From Ruegeria_C sp040830705 (lineage in GTDB: Bacteria > Pseudomonadota > Alphaproteobacteria > Rhodobacterales > Rhodobacteraceae), in assembly GCA_040830705.1 (NCBI GenBank), contig JBFOME010000014.1, positions 31,900-95,899 on the forward strand: 64,000 nucleotides of DNA, written 5' to 3'. Every line of letters begins with the position of its first letter. The stretch's first letter is position 1. Below are positions 50,173-58,494 of this stretch, one piece after another. The notes beneath the pieces were generated by a model. That model was not told the DNA's origin. It worked only from the letters and a program-made list of their open reading frames with translations, and ran no database searches. A program made the position numbers and the translations under genes.

Positions 50173-51192
50173 ATGCCGACACCGACCGAACCCAAGCTTA
50201 TCGCTGGGAACGCCAACAAACCTTTGGCCGACGCGATCGCCAGGCGGATGAGCCTCTATCGCGGCGTCGATCAGGCCCCGGTCGAGGCGCGAGTGGAACG
50301 GTTCAACGATGGTGAAATTTTCGTCGAAGTGTTCGAAAATGTGCGCGGCGAGGATATGTTCGTCATCCAGCCGACCTCGAATCCGGCCAATGACAACCTG
50401 ATGGAACTGCTGATCATCTCGGACGCGCTGCGCAGATCCTCAGCAGACCGAATCACTGCCGTGATCCCCTATTTTGGCTATGCCCGTCAGGACCGCCGCA
50501 CCAAGGCGCGCACACCCATCAGCGCCAAGCTGGTCGCCAACATGTTGACCGGCGCGGGCATCGAGCGGGTCCTGACCATGGATCTGCACGCGGCGCAGAT
50601 TCAGGGGTTCTTCGACATCCCGGTCGACAACCTTTATGCCAGCCCGATCTTTGCGTTGGATGTGAAGACCCAGTTCAAGGATCAGATGGACGAGCTTATG
50701 GTCGTTTCTCCGGATGTGGGCGGCGTGGCCCGCGCGCGCGAGTTGGCCAAGCGCATCAACGCGCCGCTGTCGATCGTGGACAAGCGGCGCGAAAAGCCGG
50801 GCGAAGTGGCCGAGATGACAGTAATCGGTGACGTGAAGGGCAAAATCTGCCTGATCGTGGACGATATCTGCGACACTGCCGGAACGCTCTGCAAGGCAGC
50901 GCAGGTGCTGATCGATAACGGCGCGAAAGAGGTTCACTCCTACATCACCCACGGGGTGATGAGCGGCCCGGCGGTCGAGCGGGTGACCAACTCGGTCATG
51001 AAGTCGCTGGTGATCACCGACTCGATCCAACCGACCAAGGCGATTCAAAAGGCACCAAATATCCGCATCGTGCCCACCGCGCCGATCTTTACGCAGGCAA
51101 TCCTGAACATCTGGAACGGCACCTCGGTGTCATCGCTTTTTGAAGACAAAACGCTGACGCCGATCTACGAGTCGCTTTATCACATGGATTGA
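50173..51192 (+). CDS. prs: Ribose-phosphate pyrophosphokinase
   Basis: 339 residues. It makes PRPP from ribose 5-phosphate and ATP for nucleotide, His, Trp and NAD synthesis. The flexible ATP loop (YFGYARQDRRTKARTPISAKLVANML), the divalent metal site (MDLHAAQIQGFFDIPVDNL) and the PRPP loop (CLIVDDICDTAGTL) are all intact. It is about 20 residues longer than the E. coli enzyme. It is divergent from the DsbA-like gene with a 108-base spacer. Confidence 0.95.
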   Translation: MPTPTEPKLIAGNANKPLADAIARRMSLYRGVDQAPVEARVERFNDGEIFVEVFENVRGEDMFVIQPTSNPANDNLMELLIISDALRRSSADRITAVIPYFGYARQDRRTKARTPISAKLVANMLTGAGIERVLTMDLHAAQIQGFFDIPVDNLYASPIFALDVKTQFKDQMDELMVVSPDVGGVARARELAKRINAPLSIVDKRREKPGEVAEMTVIGDVKGKICLIVDDICDTAGTLCKAAQVLIDNGAKEVHSYITHGVMSGPAVERVTNSVMKSLVITDSIQPTKAIQKAPNIRIVPTAPIFTQAILNIWNGTSVSSLFEDKTLTPIYESLYHMD

Positions 51193-51202
51193 CGCGGCTG
51201 CG

Positions 51203-51427
51203 TCACGACCTCCAGTAATTATTGGCCTGGGCCACGGTCTGGAAATTGGCCGCCACCACGTGTGAGGCCATGGTCAGACTGTCCGCATTGTTGGCGTAGT
51301 CCGGGCGCATCCGTGCACGGGCGTCGTCGTCGGGCTGGGTCTTCTTGACTGCCATCCGCGACAATTTGATCGCAAGATCAAACCCCTCTTCCGGCGAGTT
51401 GGTCTGCAAGCTGGGCAACCAGGACAT
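51203..51427 (-). CDS. Small conserved-looking protein of unknown function
   Basis: 74 residues; family not recognised. ATG 51427 is preceded by GGAGGAGA, a very strong ribosome site, which supports a real gene. The sequence is soluble and mainly helical (SPEEGFDLAIKLSRMAVKKTQPDDDARARM, then ANNADSLTMASHVVAANFQTVAQANNYW). It is divergent from an OhrR-like regulator, with an operator-like palindrome 29 bases upstream of its start, so it is probably a target of that regulator. Confidence 0.65.
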   Translation of the reverse strand: MSWLPSLQTNSPEEGFDLAIKLSRMAVKKTQPDDDARARMRPDYANNADSLTMASHVVAANFQTVAQANNYWRS

Positions 51428-51455
51428 ATTCTCCTCCATTTAAATTGCGTTCGAT

Positions 51456-51473
51456 TATATCGCTTACGATTTA
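51456..51473. promoter_or_regulatory. Operator-like palindrome, copy 1 (imperfect)
   Basis: TATATCG-CTTA-CGATTTA, with the same length and spacing as the copy at 51504 and one arm mismatch. It lies next to the start of the 74-residue gene. Confidence 0.5.
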
Positions 51474-51503
51474 TTATTGATCTTTTGCGTCTGGTCAAGA
51501 AAT

Positions 51504-51521
51504 TATATCGTGCGCGATATA
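51504..51521. promoter_or_regulatory. Operator-like palindrome, copy 2 (perfect)
   Basis: TATATCG-TGCG-CGATATA, 20 bases before the GTG start of the OhrR-like gene. Two similar palindromes in one divergent spacer suit a MarR-type repressor controlling both genes. Confidence 0.6.
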
Positions 51522-51540
51522 ACTAACGGAGTCACCAGAC

Positions 51541-51981
51541 GTGAAGCACAGCGAGTTGCCGAGCCGAGCCCAGGATATGTTCTGCCATTCGGTCTACGTG
51601 GCGTCGCATGTGATCAACCGGGCCTATACGCCGCATCTGAAAAAGCTGGGGCTGACCTATCCGCAATACATCACACTGACGCTGCTCTGGGAAAAGGACG
51701 GCCAGTCCGTTGGTGCGCTTGCAGGGCAATTACGCATGGAAACGAGTACGCTGACGCCGCTGATCAAGCGATTGGAGGCGCTGGGGCATGTGCAGCGCAG
51801 ACGGGGCGAAACGGACGAGCGGCAGGTCTTTGTGCATCTGACCGGGCCGGGCCGCGCCCTGCAGGCCCAGGCACCCGGCATCACGGCCTGCATGGTCGAA
51901 GGTACCGGCCTGACCACGCAGGAACTGGACAGTTTGCAGGCGCTACTGGGACGGCTCAGCGACGGGTTGCAGCCGGGATAG
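51541..51981 (+). CDS. MarR-family regulator, OhrR-like organic peroxide sensor
   Basis: 146 residues from GTG with CGGAG upstream. C15 (DMFCHSVYVASHVINRAY) matches the N-terminal reactive Cys of OhrR proteins, and LGLTYPQYITLTLLWEKDGQSVGALAGQLRMETSTLTPLIKRLEALGHVQRRR is the OhrR-type winged HTH. OhrR repressors lose DNA binding when organic hydroperoxides oxidise this Cys. No ohr peroxidase gene is adjacent; the divergent neighbour is a small unknown gene. The assignment to the OhrR subfamily rests on the Cys and on the overall pattern. Confidence 0.82.
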   Translation: MKHSELPSRAQDMFCHSVYVASHVINRAYTPHLKKLGLTYPQYITLTLLWEKDGQSVGALAGQLRMETSTLTPLIKRLEALGHVQRRRGETDERQVFVHLTGPGRALQAQAPGITACMVEGTGLTTQELDSLQALLGRLSDGLQPG

Positions 51982-51991
51982 CGTTTGCTCG

Positions 51992-53056
51992 CTAAGCAAC
52001 CTCGTGCCGCAACAGCGCCGCCTCGCTATCCGTCAGCGAACGACGGGCGAATTCGCCGTAACTGTGCGGGTTACTCTCCAGCGAGGGCCGGTATTGCAGC
52101 AATCGCGCCCGATCCTGCTCGGTCAGAGCCGAAAGCGCGGCGCTGGCCGGATGAAAACTCTCGGTCGCGACACCGTTGGCCCAGATGATCTGATGCGTGG
52201 GCAGCAGCAGGTGCACATAGGTCACCTCGCGCGCACGCAGGTCCACCGTCACGCTTGATCCGTTGATCAGTTGCCGCGCGGGCACCAACACTTCGGGCGT
52301 GTTGAACAACGCCTGCGCTGCCTTGCCCCGCAGCAGCATCCGATGCTCGGGCGAGACCAAAAGTTCGGCATCGGGACGATCCGTCTCGAAGGCGCCTGCG
52401 GCAAAGCGGATCGGTCGCAGATCCGGCATCACGAAAAGCCGCGCACCACTCATGCGGCGCTGGCCGACCCACTGGATTTCCTGCGCACCGCTGTCACGGG
52501 TCTGAACCAGATCGCCCTCGCGCAGTTCTTCGACCAGTTGGAACCCATCAGGCGTGCTGATCCGCGTCCCGGGGGTGAAGCAGATGACCCCGCCCGACCC
52601 CGCATTCATGCTTGGACCCGGCCATCCGTCAAACCTATGCTGCACAACATGAAGGTCGGTATCGCGAGGCGGTATCTCGTTGTGGAACATCAGCAGAGGC
52701 TGCGATCCGCTGCCTGACTCGATCAGCGTCACGGTAAAACACTGCGCGCCGTCGGTGACGACGAAGCTTCGATCCCTCAGAGGATCGCCCGGATCTCGCG
52801 TATCCGTGCTGTTGTGTTCCTGGGATGCTGTTCCAACCATGCCGCGCACCCTGTGCGCCTCATGCGTGCGATGTGTTTCTGCGCTGCCCGTTCGCCCCGT
52901 GTCACACAGATTACCGGCTTCATCTACCCGCACGGCCTCGCCATGCCATGACCACACCGCCCCATCCGTTAGAGTATCCAGAGGAGCGGCCCCAAGGCCA
53001 TCGAGTTCCGTCTGTGCCCAGGATATGACGAACGTGCCGTTAAAGCCCGTTTCCAT
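51992..53056 (-). CDS. Hint (hedgehog/intein) domain protein
   Basis: 354 residues. The Hint module runs from about residue 155 (GVICFTPGTRISTPDGFQLVEELREGDLVQTRDSGAQEIQWVG) through LLVSPEHRMLL to VTYVHLLLPTHQIIWANGVATESFHP. The Cys of GVICF is the expected self-processing nucleophile and the TxxH-like motif lies in SPEHRML. The N-terminal 150 residues (FNGTFVISWAQTELDGLG...) are a separate domain of unknown role. Such Hint proteins are frequent in Rhodobacterales, often exported without a cleavable signal; cleavage or substrate attachment is unproven. Confidence 0.8.
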   Translation of the reverse strand: METGFNGTFVISWAQTELDGLGAAPLDTLTDGAVWSWHGEAVRVDEAGNLCDTGRTGSAETHRTHEAHRVRGMVGTASQEHNSTDTRDPGDPLRDRSFVVTDGAQCFTVTLIESGSGSQPLLMFHNEIPPRDTDLHVVQHRFDGWPGPSMNAGSGGVICFTPGTRISTPDGFQLVEELREGDLVQTRDSGAQEIQWVGQRRMSGARLFVMPDLRPIRFAAGAFETDRPDAELLVSPEHRMLLRGKAAQALFNTPEVLVPARQLINGSSVTVDLRAREVTYVHLLLPTHQIIWANGVATESFHPASAALSALTEQDRARLLQYRPSLESNPHSYGEFARRSLTDSEAALLRHEVA

Positions 53057-53152
53057 TGCCTGACCGCCTGCTATTGTTGTTATTGACGAAAGGTTAACAG
53101 CCCAATCGGATCTGTAAAAGCAATTCGTGTCAGCGACCGAGGTGGCGTGCTC

Positions 53153-53848
53153 TCAAAACCTCAGTTTGATGCCAAGCGGTGTCATCGGCGGGCTTTCTTT
53201 GCCTGCGTCGATACCATGCCCACGCGACGCTGGGCCATAGGCGGTCGAGGGCGACTGCCCCGGCCAGAGCGGTTTCTCCTCTGATTGCAGCAGGCTGAGA
53301 GCGCCGGGCGAGGACGCGTCCTCATCGCCGAGCTTTAGATCGGAACCCAGAAAGCTGTTATAGCTCAATCCAATCTCCGCACTTGGCGTCAGCGCACCGC
53401 TCGAGCCCGCACCGCCCAGCGTGAACTCGGTCGCAGGATCGTCACCCGCACCATCGCGCGCCCGCCACTTGGCGAATGGTCGAAAGCGCGGCTTCGAGGT
53501 CTCGCTATCTTGCTTGAGCAGTTTGGCCAGAAAGCCCGAAGAACTGGAGGCAGAGGTCGCAGGATTGGCCGCCTCTGGCTGCTTCGCGACCGCACTATCA
53601 CGAGGGGCAACCGGGTCAACCGCCTTGCTTTTGTTGCGCAAGCCGAGTTTCTGAAGCGGATTGTACCATGCGGCGGTCTTGGGTTGCGTGCTGCGTGCCA
53701 GATCCTTGAACGGAGAAGGCAGCGCCGTGTCCTGAGCGTTTCGGGAAACTGCAATCGTCACATCGCTGCTATGACCAGAAGCATCTGACTGCGCAACTGC
53801 GCACAACGGAAAGACCATTGCCAAAGAGACAATAAGTGGGCGCAACAT
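53153..53848 (-). CDS. Exported protein of unknown function
   Basis: 231 residues; family not recognised. A clear signal peptide (about 1-19, ending PLCAVA) is followed by a low-complexity Ser/Ala/Pro-rich chain with several Lys-rich patches, and a final segment PMTPLGIKLRF ending in Phe. A terminal aromatic residue after alternating hydrophobics is typical of outer-membrane beta strands, so the C-terminus may be membrane-associated. It precedes the Hint protein gene on the same strand by 96 bases. Confidence 0.6.
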   Translation of the reverse strand: MLRPLIVSLAMVFPLCAVAQSDASGHSSDVTIAVSRNAQDTALPSPFKDLARSTQPKTAAWYNPLQKLGLRNKSKAVDPVAPRDSAVAKQPEAANPATSASSSSGFLAKLLKQDSETSKPRFRPFAKWRARDGAGDDPATEFTLGGAGSSGALTPSAEIGLSYNSFLGSDLKLGDEDASSPGALSLLQSEEKPLWPGQSPSTAYGPASRGHGIDAGKESPPMTPLGIKLRF

Positions 53849-54114
53849 GTTTTATTCCCTGCTTTGTTGTGCCCCCTTTGGACCTCAACTTTCTAAAGGA
53901 TTGGTTGACCTATCACTAGTGTATTTCGGCAACAGCCACGAAGTTTGACGCGGATTCGGCACCAATAACAGCCGCATAAGCCGCCTCTTGGTGCCGGAAT
54001 CCTTGCTGCTGGACAAAAGAACCGCTCGCGCGGCAAATGGTTTGGGTATTGGAAGAATCGCCCCCCTCGCTTAAACGCGCGGGCAATGTGACGAACTGGA
54101 CGGAAAGGTAGCGC

Positions 54115-56007
54115 GTGTTGAAACAAGATCAGGAACCCGCGCATTCGGTCTACGCGGTCGACAAATGGGGCAAGGACCTGATCGTGGTCACTGACGAAGG
54201 CGAAATCGGGCTGAAAAACCCGTTATCGCCCGACACACCCGCCATCAGCCTGCCGGGCATACTAAAGGATCTCGATCAGCGCGGCATCAAGGCACCGATG
54301 TTGCTGCGCGTCAGTTCTTACCTGGAAAACGAGATTGCCCATATCAACGAGAGCTTTGCCGACGCCATTGCGCGCGTCGGATATAAGGGGAGCTATCGCG
54401 GCGTTTTCCCGATCAAGGTCAACCAGCAAGCGCAGGTGATCGAACGGATCGTCGAGTTCGGACAGAAATACAGCTATGGGCTTGAGGCCGGATCGAAGCC
54501 TGAACTGGTGATCGCACTGGCGCATCGGCTGTCACGCGAGGCGCTGATCGTCTGCAATGGCGTGAAGGATGCCGAGTTCATTCAGCTTGCCATCCTCAGC
54601 CGCAAACTGGGTTTCAACACGGCGATCGTGCTGGAGAGCCCGCGCGAGGCCGAAACCGTCATCGAGGTCTATAGGGAACTCGGGATCGAGCCGCTTTTGG
54701 GCGTGCGCGTGAAACTGACCAACCAGATCAGTGGTAAGTGGGAGGAAAGCTCTGGCGATCGCTCGGCCTTTGGCATGAACACCGATCAGCTGGTGGCCGT
54801 GGTCGACAAGCTGCGCGATGCCGGGCTGATCCATTGCCTGAAGTTGCAGCATTCGCATCTGGGCAGCCAGGTCCAGGATGTGAACGACGTGCGACGCGCG
54901 GCGGGCGAAGCCTGCCGCTATTTCACCGAACTGACCGCCGAGGGCGTACCGCTGACCCATCTCGATCTGGGCGGCGGCATGGGTGTGGATTACACCGGCG
55001 AAAAGAAAGCCATTGAAAACTCGATCAACTACACGGTCGAGGAATACTGCGCCAACGTGGTGGAAACCGTGGCTTATGCGATGGACGAGGCGGAGATAGA
55101 TCACCCGACGCTGATCACCGAAAGCGGGCGCGCGGTGGTCGCGACCTCATCCATGCTGGTCTTCAACGTGCTGGAAAGCACGCTTTATGATGCGCCCAGC
55201 GCGCCTGACGTACAGCCCGACGATCATCACCTGATTTCCGATCTGGCGGCAGTGGGTGACTATCTGACCGCCGAGCGACTGCAGGAATGCTGGAACGATG
55301 CGTTTTTCTACCGCGGAGAGCTGCGTGCGCTGTTTCGGCGCGGCTATGTCGATCTGCGCCAGATGGCACGAGCCGAACGGATATACCTGTCGCTGATGGC
55401 GCGGATCAAGGCGCTGGTGGCAGCTTCCGAAGGTGAGACGGATGTGGATGACGAGCTCAAGACGCTCGCAGATATCTACCACTGCAACTTCTCGCTGTTT
55501 CAGTCGCTGCCCGATGTCTGGGCCATCGATCAGCTTCACCCGATCGTTCCGCTGCAAATGCTGAATCAGCCCCCGGACCGGCGCGCAGTGCTAAGCGATA
55601 TCACCTGCGACAGCGACGGCAAGATCGACCGATTCATCCTGTCCGACGGTGTCTCTCCCAGCCTGCCCGTGCATAGCCTGCCCGAGTCTGATGAATATTA
55701 TATGGGCGTCTTCTTCGTCGGCGCCTATCAGGAGACGCTGGGCGATCTGCACAACCTGTTTGGCGACACCAACGTCGTCACCATCGACTTGCGCGAAGAT
55801 GGCGGCTTCGACCTGTTGCACGAACAGGAAGGTGACACGATCTTCGAGGTGATGTCTTATGTGGAATTCGACCCGGGCGATTGCGTCGCCGCCTTCCGTA
55901 AAATGGTGGACGAGGCGATTTCAACCGGTACTCTGCAATCCAAGGACCGCAAAACCCTGATGAACGCCTATCGCGACAGCATCAACGGCTACACTTACTA
56001 CGAATAA
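54115..56007 (+). CDS. speA: Biosynthetic arginine decarboxylase
   Basis: 630 residues. It converts arginine to agmatine, the first step of polyamine synthesis. The PLP lysine is K101 (GVFPIKVNQQ), a Gly-rich phosphate site is HLDLGGGMGVDY, and the C-terminal ITCDSDGKIDRFI and YQETLGDLHNLFGDTNVV complete the SpeA pattern. The start is GTG at 54115 (a TTG follows directly), with GGAAAGG in front. The carboxyspermidine dehydrogenase gene starts 15 bases after its stop. Confidence 0.95.
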   Translation: MLKQDQEPAHSVYAVDKWGKDLIVVTDEGEIGLKNPLSPDTPAISLPGILKDLDQRGIKAPMLLRVSSYLENEIAHINESFADAIARVGYKGSYRGVFPIKVNQQAQVIERIVEFGQKYSYGLEAGSKPELVIALAHRLSREALIVCNGVKDAEFIQLAILSRKLGFNTAIVLESPREAETVIEVYRELGIEPLLGVRVKLTNQISGKWEESSGDRSAFGMNTDQLVAVVDKLRDAGLIHCLKLQHSHLGSQVQDVNDVRRAAGEACRYFTELTAEGVPLTHLDLGGGMGVDYTGEKKAIENSINYTVEEYCANVVETVAYAMDEAEIDHPTLITESGRAVVATSSMLVFNVLESTLYDAPSAPDVQPDDHHLISDLAAVGDYLTAERLQECWNDAFFYRGELRALFRRGYVDLRQMARAERIYLSLMARIKALVAASEGETDVDDELKTLADIYHCNFSLFQSLPDVWAIDQLHPIVPLQMLNQPPDRRAVLSDITCDSDGKIDRFILSDGVSPSLPVHSLPESDEYYMGVFFVGAYQETLGDLHNLFGDTNVVTIDLREDGGFDLLHEQEGDTIFEVMSYVEFDPGDCVAAFRKMVDEAISTGTLQSKDRKTLMNAYRDSINGYTYYE

Positions 56008-56022
56008 CCAGAGGAGAACTCC

Positions 56023-57234
56023 ATGGGCAAGACATTGGTTGTGGGTGCGGGTGGCGTCAGCCACGCCGCCGTGCACAAGATGGCGATGAACAACGACATC
56101 TTTACCGAGATCACTCTGGCCAGCCGGACCAAATCGAAATGCGATGCGATCGCGGCGGCGGTGAAAGAGCGTGTCGGTGTCGAGATCAAGACCGCCGCGC
56201 TGGATGCCTATGATGTCTCTGCCACTGTGGCGCTGATCCGCGAAACCGGTGCCGAGATCCTGGTGAACCTCGCCCTGCCCTATCAGGATCTGGTGCTGAT
56301 GGATGCCTGCCTTGAGGCCGGGTGTCATTATCTGGACACCGCCAATTACGAACCCGAAGACGTGGCCAAGTTCGAATATCACTGGCAATGGGCCTATCAG
56401 GACCGCTTCAAAGAGGCGGGTCTGACCGCCATTCTCGGCTCAGGCTTTGACCCCGGCGTGACCTCGGTCTTTGCCACCTGGCTGAAGAAACACAAGCTCG
56501 ACACGATCCGCCAGATCGACGTGCTGGACGCCAATGGCGGCAGCAACGATCAGGAATTCGCCACCAACTTCAACCCTGAAATCAACCTGCGCGAAGTGCT
56601 GGCCGAAGTGCGCCACTGGGAAAACGGCGCATGGCAAACCAGCCCCGCAATGACCACCAAGGTTGAATACAACTTCCCCGCCATCGGCCCCAAGAACATG
56701 TACCTGATGTATCACGAGGAGCTGGAAAGCCTCAGCACCCACTTCCCCGAGATCGAGCGCGCCCGCTTCTGGATGACCTTCGGCGACGCCTATATCACTC
56801 ACGCCAAAGTGCTTGAGAATGTCGGCATGACCCGCATCGACCCGGTGATGCATGATGGTAAAGAGATCATCCCGATCCAGTTCCTCAAAACCCTGCTGCC
56901 CGATCCCGGCGATCTGGGCGCGGAAACCAAGGGCAAGGCCTGCATCGGTGACATCGCCACGGGTCAGGCCAAGGACGGCTCGGGCGAGAAGACCTATTAC
57001 ATCTACAACATCTGCGATCACGAGGAATGCTATGCCGAGGTCGGCTCTCAGGCGGTCAGCTACACTACGGGGGTTCCGGCGATGATCGGCGCGGCGCAGG
57101 TGCTGAAAGGCAACTGGACCGAGCCCGGCGTGTGGAACATGGAACAGCTCGACCCCGATGATTTCATGGACATGCTCAACCAACATGGCCTGCCGTGGCA
57201 AGTCGACGAACTGAACGGCCCGGTCGCGTTCTGA
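56023..57234 (+). CDS. Carboxy(nor)spermidine dehydrogenase, saccharopine dehydrogenase fold
   Basis: 403 residues. N-terminal Rossmann motif TLVVGAGGVSHAAVHKMA, then LDAYDVSATVALIRETGAEILVNLALPYQDLVLMDACLEAG and GFDPGVTSVFATWLKK. It belongs to the carboxynorspermidine/carboxyspermidine dehydrogenase family (CASDH), which condenses putrescine with aspartate semialdehyde and reduces the imine with NADPH. Between speA and the decarboxylase gene, it is the second enzyme of the alternative spermidine route. The ribosome site GAGGAG is strong. Confidence 0.92.
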   Translation: MGKTLVVGAGGVSHAAVHKMAMNNDIFTEITLASRTKSKCDAIAAAVKERVGVEIKTAALDAYDVSATVALIRETGAEILVNLALPYQDLVLMDACLEAGCHYLDTANYEPEDVAKFEYHWQWAYQDRFKEAGLTAILGSGFDPGVTSVFATWLKKHKLDTIRQIDVLDANGGSNDQEFATNFNPEINLREVLAEVRHWENGAWQTSPAMTTKVEYNFPAIGPKNMYLMYHEELESLSTHFPEIERARFWMTFGDAYITHAKVLENVGMTRIDPVMHDGKEIIPIQFLKTLLPDPGDLGAETKGKACIGDIATGQAKDGSGEKTYYIYNICDHEECYAEVGSQAVSYTTGVPAMIGAAQVLKGNWTEPGVWNMEQLDPDDFMDMLNQHGLPWQVDELNGPVAF

Positions 57235-57250
57235 CGCGACGCGCGCCCCC

Positions 57251-57305
57251 TTCTTCTTGTTGAAAATACGGCGGGGGTCCGGGGGCAGCGCCCCCGGCCT
57301 CTCCC
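57251..57305 (+). repeat. Hairpin element between the two carboxyspermidine genes
   Basis: A TTCTTCTTGTTGAAAATAC leader followed by a perfect stem CCGGGGGC (57279-57286) / GCCCCCGG (57290-57297). Similar intergenic elements are common in Rhodobacterales genomes in my recollection, so this may be a dispersed palindromic repeat that also tunes the downstream gene. Genome-wide copies cannot be checked here. Confidence 0.45.
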
Positions 57306-57324
57306 TTAAGCGGAGACGCCGCAC

Positions 57325-58494
57325 ATGCCAGAGATGATGACCACACAAGCGGGCGATGCCGGGGCCTTTCGCCGGTTCGACCTGACCCGCGTCCCCTCTC
57401 CCTGTTTTGTGGTCGACGAAATAGCCATCGAGCGGAACCTCTCCATTCTCGCCGATGTCGGCGACCGCTCAGGTGCGCATGTGCTCAGCGCGCTCAAGGC
57501 GTTTTCCATGTTCGCGCTGGCCCCGCTGGTGCGGCAATATCTCGGCGGCACCTGCGCCAGCGGGCTCTATGAGGCGCGTCTGGGGCGCGAGGAGTATGGC
57601 GGCGAGGTCGCCAGTTTCTGCGCAGCCTACAAGGATGCCGACATAGACGAGATCATCCGCCTCAGCGACCACATGATCTTCAACAGCCCCGCGCAGAAAG
57701 ATCGGTTTCTGGCGAAATGCCAGGCAGCAGGCAAGCAGGTGGGCCTGCGCATCAACCCGGAACATTCCGAAGGCGAGATCCCCAAATACGATCCTTGCGC
57801 GCCCTGCTCGCGGCTCGGTACCCCGGTCAGCCAGTTGACGCCCGAAGCGCTGACAGGCGTGGACGGGCTGCATATGCACACGCTCTGCGAACAAGGCTTT
57901 GAGCCCCTCGCGCGCACATGGGCGGCGGTGGAACCAAAGCTGGCACCCTATCTGGCGCAGCTCAAATGGCTCAACTTCGGCGGCGGGCATCACATCACCC
58001 GCGACGATTATGACCGCGAGGCGCTGATTGCCTTCATCACGCGCATCCGCGAAACCTACGGCGTTGATGTCTATCTGGAGCCCGGTGAGGCCATCGCGCT
58101 GGATGCGGGCATTCTGATCGGTGAAATCCTTGACCTGCCCAGCAATGGCATGGACCTCGCCATCCCCGATATCTCGGCCACCTGCCACATGCCCGATGTG
58201 ATCGAGGCACCCTACCGCCCGGCGCTGATGGATGAGGCTGCAAGCGGGCACACCTATCGCCTGGGCGGCCCCTCCTGCCTCGCGGGCGACGTGATCGGCG
58301 ACTATACATGGGAGCATCCGCTGCAAGTCGGGCAACGCTTCGCCTTTCTCGATCAGGCGCATTATTCGATGGTCAAAACCAACACGTTTAACGGCGTCCC
58401 CCTACCTGCCATCGCATTGTGGAATTCCGAGACCGACGACCTGCGGATCGTCCGCGAATTCACCTATCAGGACTTCAAGGAGCGCCTCTCGTGA
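57325..58494 (+). CDS. nspC: Carboxy(nor)spermidine decarboxylase
   Basis: 389 residues. PLP-dependent group IV decarboxylase: K58 (HVLSALKAF) binds PLP, WLNFGGGHHITRDDY is the phosphate site, and the active-site Cys lies in LGGPSCLAGDVIGDY. It removes the carboxyl group from carboxyspermidine to give spermidine. The ribosome site CGGAGAC fits the ATG. The stop overlaps the GTG start of speB (GTGA), so both are translated together. Confidence 0.93.
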   Translation: MPEMMTTQAGDAGAFRRFDLTRVPSPCFVVDEIAIERNLSILADVGDRSGAHVLSALKAFSMFALAPLVRQYLGGTCASGLYEARLGREEYGGEVASFCAAYKDADIDEIIRLSDHMIFNSPAQKDRFLAKCQAAGKQVGLRINPEHSEGEIPKYDPCAPCSRLGTPVSQLTPEALTGVDGLHMHTLCEQGFEPLARTWAAVEPKLAPYLAQLKWLNFGGGHHITRDDYDREALIAFITRIRETYGVDVYLEPGEAIALDAGILIGEILDLPSNGMDLAIPDISATCHMPDVIEAPYRPALMDEAASGHTYRLGGPSCLAGDVIGDYTWEHPLQVGQRFAFLDQAHYSMVKTNTFNGVPLPAIALWNSETDDLRIVREFTYQDFKERLS

